Shown here piece after piece: positions 6,438 through 11,217 of a stretch of 11,217 nucleotides of DNA. The position numbers and the translations under genes were made by a program. Source of the stretch: Gammaproteobacteria bacterium (lineage in GTDB: Bacteria; Pseudomonadota; Gammaproteobacteria; Competibacterales; Competibacteraceae); contig JAIFNF010000025.1 of assembly GCA_020047885.1 (NCBI GenBank), positions 1 to 11,217 on the forward strand. Reading direction: 5' to 3'. Numbering within the stretch: position 1 is the first letter of the stretch; every line of letters starts with the position of its first letter. Below the pieces are notes generated by a model. It was not told the origin of the DNA and did not search any database. It was given only the letters and a program-made list of their open reading frames with translations.

Positions 6438-7240
6438 TGCGCATCGACGTTGTCACCCTGTTTCCGGAAATGGTGGAGACCCTGCTGCGTTTCGGGGTCA
6501 CGGGTCGAGCAGTCGAGCGAGGTTTGCTGAACGTCGCCACCTGGAATCCACGCGACGACGCCCATGACCGGCATCGCACCGTGGACGACCGGTCTTATGG
6601 TGGTGGTCCGGGGATGGTGATGAAAGTTCAGCCGTTGCGCGATACGTTACGGCGGGCGCGAATGGCGGCGGAACCGGCGGGAAAAACGCTGTACCTCAGT
6701 CCCCAGGGGCGACCCTTGAACCAGGATGGCGTGCGGGAGTTGGCGACGGAACCGCGATTGATCCTGCTGGCGGGTCGTTACGAAGGCATCGACGAGCGAT
6801 TAATCGAAGCCGAAGTCGATGAAGAATGGTCGATAGGCGACTACGTACTCAGCGGCGGCGAACAGGCGGCGTTGGTGATCATCGACGCGATAGCCCGGTT
6901 GCTGCCGGGGGCGCTGAATGACCAGGAATCGGCAGAACAGGACTCTTTCATGGACGGTTTGCTGGACTGTCCGCATTACACCCGGCCGGAAGATATTGAT
7001 GGGCGGCGCGTGCCAACCGTGCTGTTAAGCGGCGATCATGCGGCTATCGCCCGCTGGCGACGACGTGAAGCCCTGGGGCGAACCTGGCGACGCCGGCCTG
7101 AACTGTTGGTTCAGCGCGGGCTGGATGCACCGGATCAGGCGCTGCTTAATGAATTTATCCAAGACTATTTAGAGACAATGGGGAATGTCAGCGCGGCTGG
7201 CAATCTTTCGGAACAACGTGGAGTGAAGTGTGATGAGTAA
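6437..7240 (+). CDS. trmD: tRNA (guanine37-N1)-methyltransferase TrmD
   Basis: TrmD methylates G37 next to the anticodon using S-adenosylmethionine and so prevents +1 frameshifting. The 267-residue product is a SPOUT enzyme with the deep trefoil knot. The AdoMet-binding [12 protein letters not shown] (111-122) and [11 protein letters not shown] (132-142) are intact, as are [14 protein letters not shown] (38-51), YGGGPGM, and the catalytic R154 and D169, at the same numbers as in E. coli. The C-terminal end is about 12 residues longer than in E. coli. It starts with GTG, overlaps rimM by one base and has only a weak purine stretch upstream, so low expression is expected. It overlaps rplS by 8 bases. 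Confidence 0.98.
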   Translation: MRIDVVTLFPEMVETLLRFGVTGRAVERGLLNVATWNPRDDAHDRHRTVDDRSYGGGPGMVMKVQPLRDTLRRARMAAEPAGKTLYLSPQGRPLNQDGVRELATEPRLILLAGRYEGIDERLIEAEVDEEWSIGDYVLSGGEQAALVIIDAIARLLPGALNDQESAEQDSFMDGLLDCPHYTRPEDIDGRRVPTVLLSGDHAAIARWRRREALGRTWRRRPELLVQRGLDAPDQALLNEFIQDYLETMGNVSAAGNLSEQRGVKCDE

Positions 7241-7589
7241 ACTGGTTGAAGCTTTCGAACGGGAACAGATGACCCGTGAAATCCCCGTATTCAATCCCGG
7301 CGATACCGTCGTCGTGCGGGTCAAGGTCAAGGAAGGCAACCGCGAACGCCTGCAGGCTTTTGAAGGTGTCGTGATTGCCAAGCGTAACCGGGGCCTGAAC
7401 TCCGCGTTCACGGTGCGCAAGATTTCCCATGGTGAAGGCGTCGAGCGCGTCTTCCAAACGCATAGTCCAGCCATTTCCGACATCAGCGTCAAGCGCCGGG
7501 GCGATGTGCGCCGCGCCAAGCTGTACTACCTGCGCGGTCTGGAAGGCAAGGCCGCCCGTATCAAGGAAAAGCTGAGCGTTAAAGGCTAA
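7233..7589 (+). CDS. rplS: 50S ribosomal protein L19 (bL19)
   Basis: bL19 sits at the 30S-50S interface of the ribosome. The 118-residue product has the family core [35 protein letters not shown] and [17 protein letters not shown]. The ATG at 7233 gives the usual [13 protein letters not shown] start. A GTG directly before it at 7230 would add one residue and cannot be excluded. GGAG (7220-7223) precedes the ATG by 9 bases, a far better ribosome-binding site than those of rimM and trmD. The gene closes the S16-RimM-TrmD-L19 operon and overlaps the end of trmD. Confidence 0.97.
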   Translation: MSKLVEAFEREQMTREIPVFNPGDTVVVRVKVKEGNRERLQAFEGVVIAKRNRGLNSAFTVRKISHGEGVERVFQTHSPAISDISVKRRGDVRRAKLYYLRGLEGKAARIKEKLSVKG

Positions 7590-7590
7590 A

Positions 7591-7670
7591 CCTCTCCCAT
7601 CAGGGGCGGGGGAGCGCTACACATCGCTATTTCACAAGATGCCCTCCCCTTGGTAGGCGAGGGTCGGGGG
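7591..7670. repeat. Two GC-rich short palindromic repeats between rplS and cysQ
   Basis: Hairpin 1 pairs CTCTCCC (7592-7598) with GGGGGAG (7608-7614), complete if one G-U pair is allowed. Hairpin 2 pairs CCCTCCCC (7642-7649) with GGCGAGGG (7656-7663), with one mismatch and a TTGGTA loop, and is followed by TCGGGG. The layout CCCTC..TTGGT..GAGGGTCGGGG resembles dispersed palindromic elements common between genes in proteobacteria. The two hairpins look like diverged copies in opposite orientation. Neither has a U-run, so they are not classical terminators, though they could stabilise the 3' end of the rplS mRNA. Confidence 0.6.
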
Positions 7671-7675
7671 GTCGA

Positions 7676-8500
7676 ATGATGAGTGATGACCACCGGGTCG
7701 CCTGGCTGGATGTTGTCCGGGCGTTGGCAGCGCAAGCCAGTCAGCGGATTCTGGATATTTACGCGACGGCGTTTGATGTCACGGCCAAGGATGACAACAG
7801 CCCGTTGACCGCCGCCGATCTGGCCGCGCATCAAACCATCGTCGCCGGTTTACGCCAACTAACGCCAGAACTGCCCATTCTTTCCGAAGAATCCGCAGCT
7901 ATTCCCTTTGCCGAACGTGCTCAGTGGCGTTGCTACTGGCTGGTGGATCCCTTGGATGGCACCAAGGAATTCATCAAGCGCAACGGCGAATTCACCGTCA
8001 ACATCGCGCTGATTGAAAATCACGAACCCGTACTGGGCGTCGTGCAGGTTCCCGTGACCGGCCTCTGCTACTTTGCCGCCCGTGGTCATGGCGCGTTCCG
8101 GGAACAACCGGGGCAACCGCCGCAGTCGATTTCGACCCAGCCCCTGCAACCGGGTCAACCGATTCGCGTGGTCGGCAGCAAATCGCATGGCGGACCGGGT
8201 CTGCAACAGTTCGTCGCTGCCCTGGGGTCGCATCAACTGGTTGCCATTGGCAGTTCGCTCAAATTCTGCCAGGTTGCCGAAGGCGCCGTGGATGTCTATC
8301 CCCGCATGGGACCCACCTCGGAATGGGACACCGCGGCGGCTCAGGCGATTGTTGAAGTCGCTGGCGGCCACGTCATCTCGGCGGAAACCGGTCAGCCCTT
8401 GCGCTACAACACCCGTGATTCGTTACTGAATCCCTTTTTCATTGCCTATGGCGATGCCAGCCGCGATTGGTTGAGTGCGGTTCCGCGTCGGATAAGCTGA
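7676..8500 (+). CDS. cysQ: 3'(2'),5'-bisphosphate nucleotidase CysQ
   Basis: CysQ removes the 3'-phosphate of PAP, and of PAPS, during sulfate assimilation, preventing PAP build-up; it belongs to the Mg-dependent, lithium-sensitive inositol-monophosphatase superfamily. The 274-residue product carries the metal-binding residues E71/E72 (ILSEES), the DPLDGTKEF motif (91-99) and the C-terminal W217-D218 (SEWDTAAAQ) with the following GG. KDDNSPLTAAD (38-48) is the usual N-terminal signature. It is somewhat longer than the E. coli protein at both ends. Two ATGs in a row (7676, 7679) are possible starts. The G-rich tail of the adjacent palindromic repeat seems to serve as the ribosome-binding site. 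It overlaps the next gene by one base. Confidence 0.93.
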   Translation: MMSDDHRVAWLDVVRALAAQASQRILDIYATAFDVTAKDDNSPLTAADLAAHQTIVAGLRQLTPELPILSEESAAIPFAERAQWRCYWLVDPLDGTKEFIKRNGEFTVNIALIENHEPVLGVVQVPVTGLCYFAARGHGAFREQPGQPPQSISTQPLQPGQPIRVVGSKSHGGPGLQQFVAALGSHQLVAIGSSLKFCQVAEGAVDVYPRMGPTSEWDTAAAQAIVEVAGGHVISAETGQPLRYNTRDSLLNPFFIAYGDASRDWLSAVPRRIS

Positions 8501-8988
8501 TGAATTTAATTGTTTATCAGGCCATTATCGCTGCGCCATTCGCTGGTATAGGTCTGTGCATGGTGGGCGAGGCGGTCAGCGGCCTGTATTACCTGCCGGT
8601 AGATATGCCCGAACAGCCGCCAGTAGATGTGATGACCGCACGAGTCGTTGAACAATTTCAAGCCTATTTCCGCGATCCCCGGGCGCCATTCACCGTTCCG
8701 CTCGCGGTGACTGGAACCGCTTTTCGGCAACAGGTCTGGACAGCACTGCAAACCATTCCAGTGGGAACCGTGCTGACCTATGGCGAACTGGCGCAACAAC
8801 TGGGCACTGCGGCACGGGCGATTGGTGGGGCCTGCCGCGCTAATCCGATCCCCATCCTGATTCCCTGCCATCGCGTTGTTGCGCAACACGGTTTGGGGGG
8901 ATATGCAGGCGCGGTAACCGGCGACCCGCTGGCGATCAAGCGCTGGCTGTTGCAGCATGAAAAGATGTCCCTCACCGTGCCCGCGTAG
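8500..8988 (+). CDS. ogt: Methylated-DNA--[protein]-cysteine S-methyltransferase (Ogt type)
   Basis: This suicide enzyme repairs O6-alkylguanine by moving the alkyl group to its own cysteine. The 162-residue product has the acceptor motif IPCHRVV with Cys123, the helix-turn-helix recognition segment LTYGELAQQLG (92-102), Arg106 in ARAIGGA, which corresponds to the base-flipping arginine, and a GGYAG loop after the active site. The N-terminal half (1-65) is the short RNase H-like domain of stand-alone Ogt/MGMT proteins, and no Ada regulatory domain is present. The ATG shares its A with the cysQ TGA stop, so translation is coupled. The open frame extends to 8467 inside cysQ, but that start would add 11 unrelated residues. 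Confidence 0.93.
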   Translation: MNLIVYQAIIAAPFAGIGLCMVGEAVSGLYYLPVDMPEQPPVDVMTARVVEQFQAYFRDPRAPFTVPLAVTGTAFRQQVWTALQTIPVGTVLTYGELAQQLGTAARAIGGACRANPIPILIPCHRVVAQHGLGGYAGAVTGDPLAIKRWLLQHEKMSLTVPA

Positions 8989-9071
8989 GTTTTTGTCATA
9001 GTTTCGCAGCACTCACGCCGTCCTTACCGCGAAGGCGTCGGGGCAATCGTGCGAATGCTCCGGGAATCTTC

Positions 9072-9077
9072 TACAAT
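9072..9077 (+). promoter_or_regulatory. Possible -10 box of the Uma2-family gene
   Basis: TACAAT matches the -10 consensus at five of six positions and lies 31 bases before the ATG. No clear -35 hexamer is seen 16-18 bases upstream. The 120-bp gap 8989-9108 also has a weak ACGCC/GGCGT stem but no terminator for ogt. Confidence 0.3.
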
Positions 9078-9108
9078 TAACCTCTTATCCCCACCCCGGA
9101 GGCTCGCC

Positions 9109-10020
9109 ATGAGCGTACAGACCCTGCATCGTCTGCCCCCTGCTCCTGAACCCCCTTACGACGGTATGCCGGTAACCGAGGAGGCGTATTGGGAACATTA
9201 CTATCTGGGTCATGACGTTACCTACGAATGGAATAACGGCGTCCTGGAGGAAAAAGGCGTGTCGAACTATGCCACGTTCCTGGTGTTTGATTGGTTCATT
9301 CAGTTGCTGACCGAATTCCTCCACACCCAGCCCATCGCTGACCGGGTGGGTCTGGAAATGGGTTTTCGGCTAGCTCTACCGAGCAAAACTGTCATCCGCC
9401 GACCCGACTACGGCGTGGTCCGCCATGACAACCCAGCTCCGCTGACGGGGCCAGAGCAGAGTTACCGGGGAATTTTTGACCTGTGCATCGAAGGGGTTTC
9501 GACCTCCAGCAAGGCCGAGCAGGAACGGGATACCGTGGTCAAGAAGAGCGAATATGCCGCCGGGGGCGTCCAGGAATATTACCTGCTGCACGAGACCGCC
9601 GCGCTGCGGCAATTCTATCGGCGCACGGCACGCGGGGTTTATGCACCGCTGCCGGTGGGTCCAGGGCGGATTGTGCGCTCGGAAGTGCTTCCCGGATTCC
9701 GCTGGCGGCTCGACGACCTGGAGCGTCGTCCGCCGCTGGAAACACTGATCGCCGATCCGGTCTATCAGGATTTTGTGTGGGTCAACTACCAGCAGGAACG
9801 AACCCGTGCTGATCAGGCGCAGGCGCAGGTTGTCCAAGAGCGCCTCCGTGCTGATCAGGCTCAGGCACGGGTTGTCCAGGAGCGCATCTGCGCCGAGCAG
9901 GCTCAGGCGCAGGTTATCCACGAACGGATCCGCGCCGAGCAGGAACGAACCCGTGCCGAGCAGTTGGCGGCCCGCCTGCGACAGTTGGGCATTGACCCGG
10001 ACGCCGTCACCGCGAATTAA
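9109..10020 (+). CDS. Uma2-family (DUF820) nuclease-like protein with coiled-coil tail
   Basis: The 303-residue product has the Uma2 fold signature of the PD-(D/E)XK superfamily: TYEWNNGVLEEKG (38-50), RRPDYGVV with D100, LCIEGVSTSS with E128, then K145/K146, followed by SEYAAGGVQEYYLLHE (147-162), the equivalent of the family's EYARAGVPEYW region. The nuclease-like core spans about 20-215. From residue 233 a 14-residue unit of the type RADQAQAQVVQERL repeats three times plus a partial fourth, giving a highly charged coiled coil. The protein ends with LGIDPDAVTAN. The cellular role of Uma2 proteins is unsettled, with transposon-related origin and nuclease activity both proposed. The start at 9109 is chosen for GGAGG (9098-9102) 6 bases upstream; the open frame begins at 9049. 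Its TAA stop abuts a MITE-like repeat. Confidence 0.85.
   Translation: MSVQTLHRLPPAPEPPYDGMPVTEEAYWEHYYLGHDVTYEWNNGVLEEKGVSNYATFLVFDWFIQLLTEFLHTQPIADRVGLEMGFRLALPSKTVIRRPDYGVVRHDNPAPLTGPEQSYRGIFDLCIEGVSTSSKAEQERDTVVKKSEYAAGGVQEYYLLHETAALRQFYRRTARGVYAPLPVGPGRIVRSEVLPGFRWRLDDLERRPPLETLIADPVYQDFVWVNYQQERTRADQAQAQVVQERLRADQAQARVVQERICAEQAQAQVIHERIRAEQERTRAEQLAARLRQLGIDPDAVTAN
9805..9972 (+). repeat. 42-bp in-frame tandem repeat encoding the Uma2 coiled coil
   Basis: Units start at 9805, 9847, 9889 and 9931 (the last degenerates after about 12 bases). Each encodes 14 residues, two heptads, of the pattern [RC]A[DE]QAQAxVxxER[LI]. Units 1 and 2 are nearly identical in DNA, while later units diverge mainly at synonymous and conservative sites, consistent with growth by unit duplication. 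Because the length is a multiple of 21, copy-number change would keep both the reading frame and the heptad register. Confidence 0.85.
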
Positions 10021-10175
10021 GGCCACTCGCAAAAAATAGTCCCATACCTTTCCAAACCTGGCCACGGAAAAACACGGAAAAACACGGAAAAACACGGAAG
10101 ATTCTTTTTTCCGTGTCTTCCGTGTCTTTCCGTGGCGCGATCCTCATCCGCGGTCAAAGCCATTTGCGAGTTGCC
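10021..10175. mobile_element. MITE-like non-autonomous element with 13-bp terminal inverted repeats
   Basis: GGCCACTCGCAAA (10021-10033) and TTTGCGAGTTGCC (10163-10175) are inverted repeats matching at 12 of 13 positions. TAA lies immediately outside both ends (10018-10020 and 10176-10178), as a 3-bp target duplication would. A third copy of the left terminus follows directly at 10179-10191, so TAAGGCCACTCGCAAA occurs twice as a 16-bp direct repeat 158 bp apart. The element has no gene and carries a large internal hairpin. The left TAA is the stop codon of the Uma2 gene. The parent transposase is unknown, and a chance or recombination origin is possible. Confidence 0.45.
10062..10135. repeat. 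CACGGAAAAA tandem repeats forming a long imperfect hairpin
   Basis: CACGGAAAAA is repeated in tandem from 10063 (10063, 10073, 10083, then a shortened copy at 10093). The reverse complement form, TTCCGTGT-type, fills 10109-10135. The outer arms CCACGGAAA (10062-10070) and TTTCCGTGG (10127-10135) are perfect complements, so the block folds into a long interrupted stem around AAGATTCTT. Similar cacggaaa filler repeats occur between genes in many bacterial genomes. A T-run lies at 10105-10110, but the structure is not a standard terminator. Confidence 0.75.
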
Positions 10176-10191
10176 TAAGGCCACTCGCAAA
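10163..10191. repeat. Compact palindrome at the right end of the MITE-like element
   Basis: TTTGCGAGT (10163-10171) and ACTCGCAAA (10183-10191) are perfect inverted repeats, extended by GCC/GGC around a TAA centre, giving a 13-bp stem with one mismatch and a 3-base loop. It results from the right terminus of the element abutting a further left-terminus copy. It may instead be the basic dispersed repeat unit. Confidence 0.65.
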
Positions 10192-10262
10192 CGGGACACG
10201 CTAATGGGCGGCTGTCCACCACTGGCAGAACCGGTTCAGGCCGTCTTGCATCTACGGGGCAT

Positions 10263-10290
10263 CTTGAAATTCAGCGGTCTATCCACATAT
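10263..10290 (+). promoter_or_regulatory. Sigma-32 (RpoH) heat-shock promoter of htpG
   Basis: CTTGAAA (10263-10269) is a perfect match to the sigma-32 -35 element. After a 13-base spacer comes CCACATAT (10283-10290), one mismatch from CCCCATnT. Spacing and sequence fit the established RpoH consensus, and htpG is a known RpoH-regulon gene in E. coli. Transcription should start near 10297, leaving a leader of about 35 bases. Confidence 0.8.
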
Positions 10291-10331
10291 CCGCTCCTGG
10301 CATAAAAACATTACTCAGGAGGCCGTTCCCC

Positions 10332-11217
10332 ATGACCGTCGAAGCCCATAAGGAAACCCTTGGTTTTCAGGCCGAGGTGCAGCAACTGTTGCGCCTGGTC
10401 GCACATTCCCTGTATTCCCACAAAGAAGTGTTCCTCCGCGAACTGATCTCCAACGCCTCCGACGCCTGCGACAAACTGCGCTTTGAAGCGCTGACCGATG
10501 GCGCGTTGTATGAGAACGATTCCGAACTGAAAATACGCATCCGCTTCGACACAGATGCGCGCACGATTACCGTCTCCGACAACGGTATCGGCATGGATCG
10601 GCAGGAAGTGATCGATAACATTGGCACCATCGCCCGATCCGGCACCCGCCAGTTCATGCAGAAGCTGACCGGTGATCAGACCAAAGATACAAATTTAATC
10701 GGCCAGTTCGGCGTCGGTTTTTATTCAAGCTTCATCGTCGCGGACAAGGTCACGCTGCACACCCGCCGCGCCGGCATGGCTCCAGAACATGGCGTGCTCT
10801 GGGAATCCACTGGAGAGGGCGAATACACCCTAGAAACGGTTGAGAAAGCCGACCGTGGCACCGAGGTCACGCTCCATCTCAATGAGGAGCAGAGCGACCT
10901 GCTGAACGAGTGGCAATTGCGCTCCATCATCACCAAGTATTCCGATCACATCACGTTACCCGTGCTGATGCCGGTACAGAAATACAGCGAGGACAAGGAC
11001 GCCCCGCCGACTTTTGAAGAAGAGCGGATCAATCAGGCGGCAGCGTTGTGGGCGCGATCCAAACAAGACATCAAGGACGAGGAATACAAGGAGTTCTACA
11101 AGCACGTTGGCCATGATTACGAGGAACCGCTGGCCTGGACCCATCACCGGGTGGAAGGCAAGCTGGAATACACCTCGCTGCTGTTCATTCCCGCCCGCGC
11201 CCCGTTCGATATGTGGG
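10332..11217 (+). CDS. htpG: Molecular chaperone HtpG (bacterial Hsp90), 5' part only
   Basis: HtpG is the cytoplasmic Hsp90 homologue, a dimeric ATP-dependent chaperone. The window holds 295 codons of a protein that is usually about 620-640 residues, with no stop before the right edge. The GHKL ATPase domain is intact: [18 protein letters not shown] (34-51) with the ATP/Mg-binding N41 region, DNGIGM (83-88), the lid start IGTIARSGT (97-105) and [10 protein letters not shown] (123-132). The sequence then enters the middle domain, with the [19 protein letters not shown] segment near the end. AGGAGG lies 9 bases before the ATG, and a sigma-32-type promoter is upstream. The identification is secure; the C-terminal dimerisation domain is outside the window. 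Confidence 0.97.
   Translation, partial: MTVEAHKETLGFQAEVQQLLRLVAHSLYSHKEVFLRELISNASDACDKLRFEALTDGALYENDSELKIRIRFDTDARTITVSDNGIGMDRQEVIDNIGTIARSGTRQFMQKLTGDQTKDTNLIGQFGVGFYSSFIVADKVTLHTRRAGMAPEHGVLWESTGEGEYTLETVEKADRGTEVTLHLNEEQSDLLNEWQLRSIITKYSDHITLPVLMPVQKYSEDKDAPPTFEEERINQAAALWARSKQDIKDEEYKEFYKHVGHDYEEPLAWTHHRVEGKLEYTSLLFIPARAPFDMW

Larger units (their letters stand above)
10018..10331. other. Uma2-htpG intergenic region: repeat block, then htpG control region
   Basis: The first part (10021-10191) is a repeat block described separately. The next 70 bases (10192-10262) show nothing recognisable apart from a GAACCGGTTC palindrome. The last part holds the heat-shock promoter (10263-10290) and the htpG ribosome-binding site AGGAGG (10317-10322), 9 bases before the ATG. 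No protein-coding gene is credible here; short minus-strand reading frames run through the CACGG repeats only. Confidence 0.7.

Noticed and set aside
7591..7670. Riboswitch or intrinsic terminator between rplS and cysQ
   Set aside because: The hairpins lack a U-run and no conserved aptamer layout is visible; they resemble dispersed palindromic repeats.
9805..9972. Non-coding direct-repeat array or CRISPR
   Set aside because: The 42-bp units are contiguous without spacers, remain in frame and encode heptads within the Uma2 protein.
9376..10095. Minus-strand open frame of 239 codons opposite the Uma2 gene
   Set aside because: It starts in the CACGG repeat array, and its repeats mirror the coiled-coil units. 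The plus strand has the family motifs and a good ribosome-binding site.

Overview
The window reads as ordinary chromosome of a GC-rich gammaproteobacterium. The evidence is the tolQ/ruvB/ruvA/ruvC/yebC neighbourhood, the rpsP-rimM-trmD-rplS operon in its usual order, and a sigma-32-type heat-shock promoter ahead of htpG. The short palindromic repeats and the coiled-coil-tailed Uma2 protein would fit a large environmental genome (Competibacter- or Thiothrix-like), but that placement is a guess. I find no phage, plasmid, CRISPR array or tRNA/rRNA gene.

Left part (1-4099): the first 26 codons of tolQ run off the left edge on the minus strand. A small secreted EF-hand protein gene on the plus strand (181-459) sits between tolQ and ruvB, where many relatives have ybgC. 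It converges on a minus-strand cluster that reads, in transcription order, alpha/beta-hydrolase, yebC, ruvC, ruvA, ruvB. YebC is a translation/transcription factor, and RuvABC process Holliday junctions. The last four genes are separated by 2-3 bp or overlap by 4 bp, so they form an operon; the hydrolase, 48 bp upstream, may lead it.

Middle (4100-8988): nadA (quinolinate synthase, NAD biosynthesis) diverges from the hydrolase. A 350-bp intergenic region follows. It contains twin 15-bp operator-like palindromes, a strong intrinsic-terminator hairpin and an upstream copy of one terminator arm, and it leads into rpsP-rimM-trmD-rplS (ribosomal protein S16, 16S maturation factor, tRNA m1G37 methyltransferase, ribosomal protein L19). 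Shine-Dalgarno strength differs among these four genes in a way that would favour the ribosomal proteins. After an 86-bp spacer carrying two GC-rich palindromic repeats come cysQ and an ogt-type O6-alkylguanine-DNA methyltransferase gene, overlapping by one base.

Right part (8989-11217): a Uma2-family nuclease-like protein has a 14-residue tandemly repeated coiled-coil tail. It is followed by a MITE-like 155-bp element with 13-bp terminal inverted repeats, TAA flanks and an internal CACGGAAAAA hairpin. Last comes htpG (Hsp90), cut by the right edge, with a near-consensus sigma-32 promoter. The window is mostly housekeeping; the noteworthy material lies in the intergenic regions, the EF-hand gene and the Uma2/repeat block.
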